64,000 nucleotides of DNA from NCBI GenBank assembly GCA_002438565.1, contig DJPN01000028.1, positions 1 to 64,000 on the forward strand, given 5' to 3'. Of this stretch, positions 57,050 to 64,000 are shown in pieces. This stretch comes from Alphaproteobacteria bacterium UBA6411 (GTDB taxonomy: Bacteria; Pseudomonadota; Alphaproteobacteria; CAAGCB01; CAG-977). Every line of letters begins with the position of its first letter. The first letter of the stretch is position 1. The translations under genes and the position numbers were made by a program. Under the pieces are notes generated by a model, which saw only the letters and a program-made list of their open reading frames with translations, made no database searches and was not told the DNA's origin.

Positions 57050-58451
57050 ATCAAAATACAAAGAATCTCTTTTAACGCGACGCGATGAACGCGAAGACCT
57101 CGTTTTCAAGCTGAAAGTTTTCAGATGTATTCGTGAAACAGGCAAGCTGGCTTTGCCCGTCGTCGTATCACGTCTGGGCGTTGTCGGCATGGGTTTTGTC
57201 GACACGGTCGTTGTCGGACGCTACGGCACGGAGGATTTGGCTTTTCAAAGCATTGCCAACACGCTTCATTCCCTGCTACTGTCCGTCGCCATGGGATTGC
57301 TGCAGGGCACGATTGTTCTGACCGCAAACGCTTTCGGACAAGGGCGCTTTTTGGAATGCGGACAGGTGCTGCGCCGCTCGATTCCATACGCTTTGCTGAT
57401 TGGCGTTGTTTTGGCGGTGATGTGTTTGCCGTCCGAATTCGTGATGAATTTGCTGGGACAGCCGCCCGATGTTGCGAAAGGCAGTGCGAAAGTGCTGTCC
57501 GTATACGCTTTGGGCATTCCGTTCGCGCTGTTGTTTTTCGTGATGACCTCGTTTCTGGAGGGGACGAAACGTCCTTTGCCGGGGATGATAATGATTTTGG
57601 CGGCAAATATTATCAACATTTTTGCCAACTATGCCTTTGTGTTCGGACATTACGGCTTTCCCGCCATGGGCGCGGTCGGATCGGCGGTGTCGACGACGCT
57701 TATCCGCGTGATTTTGGCGGTCGGCATGTTCATCGTCGTCTTCTGTATTGCCGAAAGCGACGAATACGGCGTGTGGACAAAGCCGCCCAAGGACAAAAAA
57801 ACCGATAAGAAACTGCGCGATATCGGCTACGGAGCGGCAGCGACCGTCGGGGTTGAAGAGGGTTCCTATTCCATTGTCAACATCATGGCGGGGTGGTTGG
57901 GCGCAATGGCTTTGGGCGCGTATACGATTATGCTGAACGTGTCCAGCAACGTTTTTGTGCTGGCCAGCGGCGTCGGCGCGGCATCCTCTGTCCTAATGGG
58001 CATCGCCAAAGGCAAAAAATCCGTTTTGGAAATGAAAATCGTGGGCTATACGGGACTGGCGTTCAATCTGGTGCTGATGCTGTTGTGCGCGGCATTGTTT
58101 TGGTTCTGCCCGCGTTTGGTCACCTCCGCCTATACAACCGACCCCGAACTGATAGAAATGACCGTCCCCTTGATTGCCGCGTGTGCGTGGCTGTCCTTGT
58201 TTGACGGCACACAGCAAGTCATGGTCAATATTTTGCGCGGGGCGATGGATATTATGGTGCCGACGGTGTGCCAAGCCGCCGCGTTTATCGTGATTATGCT
58301 GCCGCTTATCGGCATTATGGCGTTTCAGCTGAAACAAGGCGTGCTGGGCATGACATGGGCGATGGTGATAGCATGCGCGTTTTCCGCCGTATTCCTTATC
58401 GGACGATTTGTGGCGATTTGCCGCCGCTATGACGAAGACGGCTTCTTTTAA
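57027..58451 (+). CDS. MATE family efflux transporter (NorM-like)
   Basis: A membrane protein of up to 474 residues, twelve helices: GKLALPVVVSRLGVVGMGFV, VDTVVVGRYGTEDLAFQSIA, second-half KGKKSVLEMKIVGYTGLAF and DGTQQVMVNILRGAMDIMVP. A NorM-type exporter, different from the MATE protein at 36318. The frame opens with TTG 57027 inside atpC (23-bp overlap), so transcription is probably shared with the atp operon; a start further in cannot be excluded because no ribosome site stands out. Confidence 0.88.
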   Translation: MRNGLFHKSKYKESLLTRRDEREDLVFKLKVFRCIRETGKLALPVVVSRLGVVGMGFVDTVVVGRYGTEDLAFQSIANTLHSLLLSVAMGLLQGTIVLTANAFGQGRFLECGQVLRRSIPYALLIGVVLAVMCLPSEFVMNLLGQPPDVAKGSAKVLSVYALGIPFALLFFVMTSFLEGTKRPLPGMIMILAANIINIFANYAFVFGHYGFPAMGAVGSAVSTTLIRVILAVGMFIVVFCIAESDEYGVWTKPPKDKKTDKKLRDIGYGAAATVGVEEGSYSIVNIMAGWLGAMALGAYTIMLNVSSNVFVLASGVGAASSVLMGIAKGKKSVLEMKIVGYTGLAFNLVLMLLCAALFWFCPRLVTSAYTTDPELIEMTVPLIAACAWLSLFDGTQQVMVNILRGAMDIMVPTVCQAAAFIVIMLPLIGIMAFQLKQGVLGMTWAMVIACAFSAVFLIGRFVAICRRYDEDGFF

Positions 58452-58960
58452 CCTTTGCGGTATACTTTCCTAAGCAACGCATTTTTCATGCGGCTGAACT
58501 GCTGTTCATCCACAAAACCGCCCGACGTCATGACATGCAGAGGCAAAGCCTTTTTGCCCTGCGACAACGGCGGCTGTTCATACGGATAAAGGTTCAAAAA
58601 GAATCCGTTTCGTTCATAAAACCCGATGCGGCGGCGCGCTACGGCTGTTGTCGGCAGTTCGACTTCCAAGCAAACGCGTTTCTTCAGATTTTGCACCAAA
58701 GCGTTCAATATCTTGGCGCCCAAACCGTTGTTTCTGTAACGCGGATTGACGGCAAAATGTTCGATAAACACAAAATCGTCAAATTGCCATGTGGCAACAA
58801 ACGCTTTCAGCGCATCGGCTTCTTTCAGCCCGTATACGACATACGAATCGTCCGAAAACAACGCTTCCTGTTGTTCCCGCACACGGTATTCGTCAACGGG
58901 AAAGCTTTTTTCAATCAACGAAAACACCGCGCCGAAATCATCTTTTGTCAAACGCTGCAT
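58448..58960 (-). CDS. GNAT family N-acetyltransferase
   Basis: A 170-residue GNAT enzyme: FVFIEHFAVNPRYRNNGLGAK contains the beta4 strand and the R-x-x-G-x-G/A acetyl-CoA loop (YRNNGLG), followed by LEVELPTTAVARRRIGFYER, the beta5 and Tyr-bearing region. Convergent with and overlapping the MATE gene by four bases. Acceptor unknown. Confidence 0.9.
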   Translation of the reverse strand: MQRLTKDDFGAVFSLIEKSFPVDEYRVREQQEALFSDDSYVVYGLKEADALKAFVATWQFDDFVFIEHFAVNPRYRNNGLGAKILNALVQNLKKRVCLEVELPTTAVARRRIGFYERNGFFLNLYPYEQPPLSQGKKALPLHVMTSGGFVDEQQFSRMKNALLRKVYRKG

Positions 58961-58984
58961 AACAATCTTTCTTGGTAGATTTCA

Positions 58985-59014
58985 CAAAAAAGACAAGCGG
59001 CTTAACGCCGCTTG
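58985..59014 (-). terminator. Terminator after acrB
   Basis: On the minus strand CAAGCGGC (59014-59007), loop GTTAA, GCCGCTTG (59001-58994), then TCTTTTTTG. Confidence 0.85.
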
Positions 59015-59024
59015 CTTTAGAAAA

Positions 59025-62000
59025 TTACCTGTTTGCCATGCGGGCCAGTCTTTGCTGTTCCCGCCGCTCCAGCTTGGCATTGCGCTTGCTGTGGAACTTT
59101 TCGCGTCTGCGGACAAAGACCACAAACAGCATCGGAATAACAAAAATACCGAACGCCGTCGCGAAAATCATTCCGCCGAACACGGGCGTACCGACGGAAC
59201 GGCGCGCCATCGCACCCGCGCCGGCCGCGACCACCAAAGGCAGCAAGCCCAAAATGAACGACACCGCCGTCATCATCACCGCGCGGAAACGCAGGTGAGC
59301 CGCTTCAATCGCCGCTTCTTCGGGGTCTTTGCCTTGCTCGCGCAGGTCTTTTGCGAATTCGACAATCAAAATCGCGTTTTTGGACGCTTGCGCAATCAAC
59401 AGAATAAAGCCGATTTGCGCGTACACGTTATTCACCAGTCCGAACACGTTCAAGAATATCATCGCGCCCAGCAAAGCCACCGAAACCGACAGCAAAACGG
59501 GAATGGGAATCATCCAGCTTTCGTACAAGGCGACCAGGAACAGGTAAGCAAACAGGAACGCCAAAATCAGCACGACCGTCGTCTGACCGCCCGCCGTTTT
59601 TTCCTGCAGCGACATGCCAGTCCATTCGTAAGCATAGCCTTTCGGCAACACTTGCATGGACAGTTTTTCCATTGCGTCCATCGCCTGTGTCGAACTGTAT
59701 CCCGCCGCCGAAGAACCGTTGACTTTGACCGTCAGCGTGTTGTTATAGCGCGTCAAGGTTTGCGGTCCCAAAATCGGTTTGATGGTCAGCAACGAACGCA
59801 TCGGCACCATTTCGCCTTTGTTGTTGCGCACGAACAGACGGCCGACATCGTTCTGGTTGCTGCGGGAATCTTCCCGCCCCTGCATGTTGACTTTGTAAAT
59901 GCGTCCGTTCAGCGTAAAGTCGTTGATGTACGCATATCCCAGCGTCGATTGCAGCTGCGAAAAGACGTCTTTGATGTTAACACCCAGAATCTGCGCCTTG
60001 ATGCGGTCAAGGTCGACGTACAGCTGCGGCGTCGCCGTATTGAACGTACTGTAGACCATGGTCATTTTCGGATCTTTGTTCGCCGCCATCAGCAGTTTGT
60101 ACATCACCTGTTCCATCTGCTGCGGCGTTTCGCCGCCCGCGTTCTGCAAACGGTAGTCAAAGCCGTTCGCCATGCCGACGCCGGGAATGGCGGGCAGGTT
60201 GAACGCGCGAATCAGCGCACCTTGAACAGCGTTGAATTTAGGCTGCAGCACATTCAAAATCGCAGCAACCTGCATAGCCGTGTCGCGGCGCACTTCATAC
60301 GGTTTCAAACCGACAACCATCATGCCGAAGTTCGGACCGTTGCCGCCGATCATGCTGTGTCCCGCAATCGCCATGACGTTTGATGTCGCGGGGTGCGACG
60401 AAACGATTTTATAAGCGTCGCGCAGAACAGCCAAAGTGCGGTCTTGCGACGCGCCTTCGGGCAGCTGAATGTCGACCATGAACATGCCCTGGTCTTCATC
60501 GGGCAGGAAGCCCGCGGGCGTCATTTTGTTGACTTGCCAAGCGCACGCGATAATCGCCGCGATAATCAAAATCGACAAAGACGAATGGCGAACCAGTTTT
60601 TTGACAACGGCCGTATAACCGTCGCGCCCTTTGTCGATTTGGCGCATGACCCACGGAACAAGCCCTGTCTTTTTCTTTTCTTCGCGGTGCAGCAGAATAG
60701 CGCACAAAGCGGGCGACAAAGTCAACGCGTTCAACGCCGAAATCATCATCGAACACGATACGGTCACGGCGAACTGTTTATACAACTGGCCGACAATGCC
60801 GGGGACGAAAATAACGGGAACGAACACGGACAGAATAACCAGCGTAATCGCGATAATCGGCGCGGTAATCTGGCTCATCGCCTTTGCCACCGCATCGGGA
60901 ATCGTCAAATTAGGCTCTTCGTCAATCACGCGTTCGACGTTTTCCACAACCATAATCGCATCGTCCACCACGATACCGATAACCAGCACGATGGACAGCA
61001 AAGAAATCGTGTTCGCCGAAATGCCGAACGGCGCCATGAAAATAAAGGTACCGATTAAGGATACGGGAACGGCGACCGCGGGAATCAAAGTCGCGCGCCA
61101 TGTTCCCAACGACAGGAACACGGTCAGCAACACCAGAACGAACGCTTCGAAAATCGTGTGAACAACTTCGTCGACCGTCGATTCGATGAACACCGTTGTA
61201 TCGAAAATAATGACATAATCGACACCGTCGGGGAAAAAGGCCTTCATTCTTTCCAGTTCGGCCTTGACACCCTTGGCAACCTGCATCGCGTTCGCACCGG
61301 GGGCAAGGTTGATCATCGCGCCCGACGCCGCCATGCCGTTGTACTGAATGACCGTCGAATAGGATGTCGTACCCAGTTCGATTTTCGCAACGTCTTTCAA
61401 ACGCAAAGTACCGCCGTCTTTGTCGGCGCGCAAAACGATGTTGCCGAATTCTTCGGCGGAACTTAAACGTCCCGACGTTTTCAAAGTCAGCTGAATCTGC
61501 TGGCCTTTCGGCGCGGGAGAAGCACCGACCGACCCGATGGCGGGCTGAATGTTCTGCGCGGAAATCGCCGCCATCACGTCGTCGTTCGTCAAACCGAGGT
61601 TCGACAAACGCTGAGGGTCAATCCACACGCGCATGCTGTAATCGATATCGCCGAACGTGTTGACTTCGCCCACGCCCGTTACACGCGCCAAGGTATCCTT
61701 GACGTGCGCGGTCATGTAGTTCGCCAAAAAGCTGGCTTCGCGCGAATGGTCGGGGGAATACAGCGAAAACGCCATCAACATGGATGACGTATTCTTTTTA
61801 ACCGTAACGCCCTGCTGCTGCACTTCGGACGGCAGTTTTGTCGAAATCTGGTTGATGCGGTTCTGCACGTTGACGGTGTTCATATCGGGGTCGGTGCCCA
61901 AAGCGAATGTAACGGACAGAGAATATGTGCCGTCGTTCGCGCTGGTCGATTCCATATAAAGCATGTTGTCAACGCCGTTGACCTGCGATTCGATAACCTG

Positions 62001-62189
62001 CGCGACGGTTTGTTCAATCACTTCCGCAGACGCGCCGGGGTAAGTCGCCGAAACGGACACGGACGGCGGCACCACGTCAGGCAGCTGAGCAACGGGAATG
62101 GTATACAGAGAAATCAAGCCCGCAATGGTAATGACCAGCGAAACAACGATGGCCAGACGCGGACGTCGAATGAAAATCTGGGAAAACAT
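59025..62189 (-). CDS. RND multidrug efflux transporter, AcrB-like (HAE1)
   Basis: A 1054-residue inner-membrane proton-driven pump. MFSQIFIRRPRLAIVVSLVI, the first membrane helix, is followed by the porter domain; the transmembrane charge relay is visible as VLVIGIVVDDAIMVVENVER (two Asp in helix 4), and the second half repeats it (YAQIGFILLIAQASKNAILI). FFPDGVDYVIIFDTT and PVTVSCSMMISALNALTLSP-like text (FAVTVSCSMMISALNALTLS) agree with AcrB/MexB. It follows acrA by 13 bp. No outer-membrane TolC partner lies in this window. Confidence 0.96.
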   Translation of the reverse strand: MFSQIFIRRPRLAIVVSLVITIAGLISLYTIPVAQLPDVVPPSVSVSATYPGASAEVIEQTVAQVIESQVNGVDNMLYMESTSANDGTYSLSVTFALGTDPDMNTVNVQNRINQISTKLPSEVQQQGVTVKKNTSSMLMAFSLYSPDHSREASFLANYMTAHVKDTLARVTGVGEVNTFGDIDYSMRVWIDPQRLSNLGLTNDDVMAAISAQNIQPAIGSVGASPAPKGQQIQLTLKTSGRLSSAEEFGNIVLRADKDGGTLRLKDVAKIELGTTSYSTVIQYNGMAASGAMINLAPGANAMQVAKGVKAELERMKAFFPDGVDYVIIFDTTVFIESTVDEVVHTIFEAFVLVLLTVFLSLGTWRATLIPAVAVPVSLIGTFIFMAPFGISANTISLLSIVLVIGIVVDDAIMVVENVERVIDEEPNLTIPDAVAKAMSQITAPIIAITLVILSVFVPVIFVPGIVGQLYKQFAVTVSCSMMISALNALTLSPALCAILLHREEKKKTGLVPWVMRQIDKGRDGYTAVVKKLVRHSSLSILIIAAIIACAWQVNKMTPAGFLPDEDQGMFMVDIQLPEGASQDRTLAVLRDAYKIVSSHPATSNVMAIAGHSMIGGNGPNFGMMVVGLKPYEVRRDTAMQVAAILNVLQPKFNAVQGALIRAFNLPAIPGVGMANGFDYRLQNAGGETPQQMEQVMYKLLMAANKDPKMTMVYSTFNTATPQLYVDLDRIKAQILGVNIKDVFSQLQSTLGYAYINDFTLNGRIYKVNMQGREDSRSNQNDVGRLFVRNNKGEMVPMRSLLTIKPILGPQTLTRYNNTLTVKVNGSSAAGYSSTQAMDAMEKLSMQVLPKGYAYEWTGMSLQEKTAGGQTTVVLILAFLFAYLFLVALYESWMIPIPVLLSVSVALLGAMIFLNVFGLVNNVYAQIGFILLIAQASKNAILIVEFAKDLREQGKDPEEAAIEAAHLRFRAVMMTAVSFILGLLPLVVAAGAGAMARRSVGTPVFGGMIFATAFGIFVIPMLFVVFVRRREKFHSKRNAKLERREQQRLARMANR

Positions 62190-62202
62190 CGGGCGTTATT
62201 CC

Positions 62203-63366
62203 TTATTTCTGTGCGGAATCCGCGGGCTTTTGAGAGGCCGCTTCCGCCGTTTTGGCGGCAGGCGTGTCAACAATGACGTCCACCCCCGGACGAACCTTTT
62301 GCAATCCTTCCGTCATAACACGGTCGCCCGCTTCCAGGCCTTCGTTGACGATATAGTCTTTGCCCTGTTCGCCGCCGATGACAATCGGTTTGTTGACGAC
62401 TTTGTTCTGTGCGTCGACGACGTACACATATTTACCCGTGGGCGAAGACATCACAGCCGCCTGCGGCACTGAAATCTTTTCGACGGGGGCGTCATATTCC
62501 AACAAAACGGAAACGAACTGTCCCGAAACCAGCTGTTTGGACGGATTCGGGAATTCGGCGCGCAATTTAACCGTATCGGTCGTTTCACCGACGGTTACAT
62601 CCGTAAAATTGAGCTTTCCGCCATAGCGGTAAGCCGAACCGTCCGCCATAATCAAAGAAACGGACAAATCACTGCTTGTTCCGAAAACTCCCGCGCTTTG
62701 CATGGTCAGCAGTTCGCGTTCGGAAACGCTGAACAGCACATACATGGGATCGCTGCTGACCAAAGTCGCCAAAATCGAATTCGCCGGCAGATATTCGCCG
62801 ACGGAATACTTCGCCAACCCGATTTTGCCCGTGAACGGCGCTTTGACGTCGGTGTAGCTCAAATCCAGTTTAGCCAGATTCAGCGCGGCTTTCGCCTGCA
62901 GAACGGCGGCTTTCGCAACACTGTTTTCGGCTTCGCGCGTATCGACGGAAGACTGGGAGATATTGCCGCTTTTACGCAGTTCCAAAGCGCGTTTGTAGTT
63001 CAAATCCGCGTTTTTGGCATCGGCCTCGGCTTTCGCCAGATTGGCGTTCGCTTCGGCGACTTTGGCCTCAAAGGGTTCGCGTTCCAGCGTAAACAGCAGC
63101 TGGCCTTTTTTGACAATCGCCCCTTCTTCAAACAAGCGGTCCTTCAAAAATCCGGAAACGCGCGCTTTCAAATCAACCGACGAAACCGCGTCAATGCGGC
63201 CGGGAAAGTCAAAACGTTCCGTGTACGGGTGATAACCGACTTTGACAACCGAAACATGCGCTTTTTGAGCAACGGGCGCGACATCGGCTTTTTTTCCGAA
63301 ACATCCGCCCAAACACAAAACGGCGGCAGCCAGACAGAACGATAAAAAACGACAAGATTTGAACAT
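62203..63366 (-). CDS. RND periplasmic adaptor (AcrA-like) lipoprotein
   Basis: A 387-residue membrane fusion protein: lipoprotein signal (SFCLAAAVLCLGGCFGKK, lipobox LGGC), FPGRIDAVSSVDLKARVSGF as first half of the lipoyl domain, a long helical hairpin (EANANLAKAEADAKNADLNY...RKSGNISQSSVDTREAE), DVKAPFTGKIGLAKYSVGEY as the second lipoyl half, then beta-barrel and membrane-proximal domains. ATG 63366 follows GGGGAG; a GTG two codons earlier is unlikely. Operon with acrB, own promoter upstream. Confidence 0.95.
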   Translation of the reverse strand: MFKSCRFLSFCLAAAVLCLGGCFGKKADVAPVAQKAHVSVVKVGYHPYTERFDFPGRIDAVSSVDLKARVSGFLKDRLFEEGAIVKKGQLLFTLEREPFEAKVAEANANLAKAEADAKNADLNYKRALELRKSGNISQSSVDTREAENSVAKAAVLQAKAALNLAKLDLSYTDVKAPFTGKIGLAKYSVGEYLPANSILATLVSSDPMYVLFSVSERELLTMQSAGVFGTSSDLSVSLIMADGSAYRYGGKLNFTDVTVGETTDTVKLRAEFPNPSKQLVSGQFVSVLLEYDAPVEKISVPQAAVMSSPTGKYVYVVDAQNKVVNKPIVIGGEQGKDYIVNEGLEAGDRVMTEGLQKVRPGVDVIVDTPAAKTAEAASQKPADSAQK

Positions 63367-63417
63367 TTGCACTTCTCCCCAATCGGGTTGCTGTTAGAGT
63401 ACGACAATCAACCCCTC

Positions 63418-63446
63418 TTTATACATAAAAAGAGGCGGCGGCTCAA
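63418..63446 (-). promoter_or_regulatory. Promoter of the acrA-acrB pair
   Basis: On the minus strand TTGAGC (63446-63441), a 17-bp spacer and TATAAA (63423-63418), 52 bp before acrA and just after the ispE stop. A CCTCTTT/AAAGAGG inverted repeat spans the -10 box and could be an operator or a weak terminator for ispE. Confidence 0.65.
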
Positions 63447-63453
63447 GAGGTTT

Positions 63454-64000
63454 TTACACCAAAACCGTTTGTTTGACCCACCAATCCGGACGGCTGTCTT
63501 TCAAACCGGCGCAGGCTTGCGCCGCATCCGCAAAAGTCCGGAACACCCCGAAACACGTTCCGCCGCTGCCCGACATGGCCGAAAACAGGCAGTCCGGCTG
63601 CCGTTCAAGAGTCCGCAGCACATCCGCGACGGCGGGTTCAAGGGCGCACGCCGCATCTTGCAAGTCGTTGCGCCGCTTTTTCAATTCACAGATGAAAACA
63701 TCAATGTCGTCGCAATCGCGTATAAACGGCATCGGTTCGGAAAAAACGGGCTTGCGCGTTTTAAACACGGCGGGCGTTGAAACAGGCTTGTTCGGATTGA
63801 CCAAAACGACGGGCAAAGCGGGAATCTTCGGCGCGGGGGTCAAAATTTCGCCGACGCCCGACACCTGCACGGCTTTTCCGGCCAGACACGACGGAACGTC
63901 CGCCCCCAGTTCAAGCGCCAGAGGATACAGTTTTTCGTCCGGTAAAGTTTTATCCCACAGGATTTGCAATGCTTTCAGCGTCGCCGCCGCATCCGCCGAC
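63454..64000 (-). CDS. ispE: 4-diphosphocytidyl-2-C-methyl-D-erythritol kinase, C-terminal part
   Basis: The last ~181 codons of a GHMP kinase, open to the window edge. The start of the visible part reads SADAAATLKALQILWDK, matching the end of IspE's Gly-rich ATP loop (SSDAAATL...), followed by LALELGADVPSCLAGKA and the C-terminal FSAMSGSGGTCFGVF motif 3. IspE phosphorylates CDP-ME in the MEP isoprenoid pathway. The N-terminal ~100 residues are outside the window; the TTG at 63969 is not the true start. Confidence 0.92.
   Translation of the reverse strand, partial: SADAAATLKALQILWDKTLPDEKLYPLALELGADVPSCLAGKAVQVSGVGEILTPAPKIPALPVVLVNPNKPVSTPAVFKTRKPVFSEPMPFIRDCDDIDVFICELKKRRNDLQDAACALEPAVADVLRTLERQPDCLFSAMSGSGGTCFGVFRTFADAAQACAGLKDSRPDWWVKQTVLV

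Noticed and set aside
1..64000. tRNA or rRNA genes
   Set aside because: I saw no cloverleaf-like block or GGTTCGAATCC-type T-arm in the gene-free stretches and no rRNA sequence.

Overview
The window looks like a bacterial chromosome of about 50% GC carrying a conjugative element (about 1-35.6 kb) next to ordinary housekeeping DNA (about 35.7-64 kb). The split atp operon starting with atpH-A-G-D-C, the two-gene glyQ/glyS synthetase, ppdK, the truB-rpsO-pnp string and an HAE1-type acrAB pair fit an alphaproteobacterium, possibly a host-associated one. That placement is an inference from gene content; no rRNA or marker phylogeny is available here.

1-5.2 kb: the relaxosome end of the element. 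An ardC anti-restriction gene broken by an in-frame TAG and an orf pair each follow a nearly identical ~220-bp leader that folds into two hairpins; an AAA/DUF4143 ATPase sits between them. Then come a convincing oriT (inverted repeat plus CTATCCTGCCC nic sequence on the minus strand), a consensus promoter overlapped by a 10-bp dyad, mobC and a MOBP-like relaxase. 5.2-14.6 kb: a four-gene minus-strand defence operon, SNF2/PLD-like helicase - DUF4391 - type III Mod - type III Res. 14.7-33.1 kb: a minus-strand VirB/VirD4 (MPF-T) type IV secretion operon. In transcription order it is virB2, B3, B4, a small HTH gene, virB5, virB7-like, a second HTH gene, orf60, B8, B9, B10, a 47-codon orf, a large Cys-repeat secreted protein, B11, D4, B6, then a resolvase. 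I see no virB1. The operon is split at three places by cargo (a Fic gene with a HipB-like repressor, and two DUF4143 ATPases), and each split lies at the 3' end of a copy of the same small HTH gene. 33.1-35.6 kb: an AT-rich divergent control region, an accessory gene whose SSB-like tail is cut off by a TAA, an AlbA_2/HATPase protein and a gene remnant that may mark the right edge.

35.7-64 kb: HdeD-like protein, MATE exporter, a secreted SUMF1-domain protein followed by a small GLKx-repeat secreted peptide, ppdK-glyS-glyQ (read as glyQ->glyS->ppdK), a MazG-like pyrophosphohydrolase with an unknown partner, thpR-truB-rpsO-pnp-nitronate monooxygenase, atpHAGDC (gamma carries an ~80-residue insertion), a second MATE exporter, a GNAT acetyltransferase, acrA-acrB and the 3' part of ispE.

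The most interesting items are the duplicated structured leader RNA, the oriT, an operator sequence shared by the mobC promoter and the region upstream of virB2, the HTH-gene/33-bp-iteron pattern marking cargo insertions in the virB operon, the Cys-repeat protein encoded inside the T4SS operon, and the lipobox-bearing VirB10.
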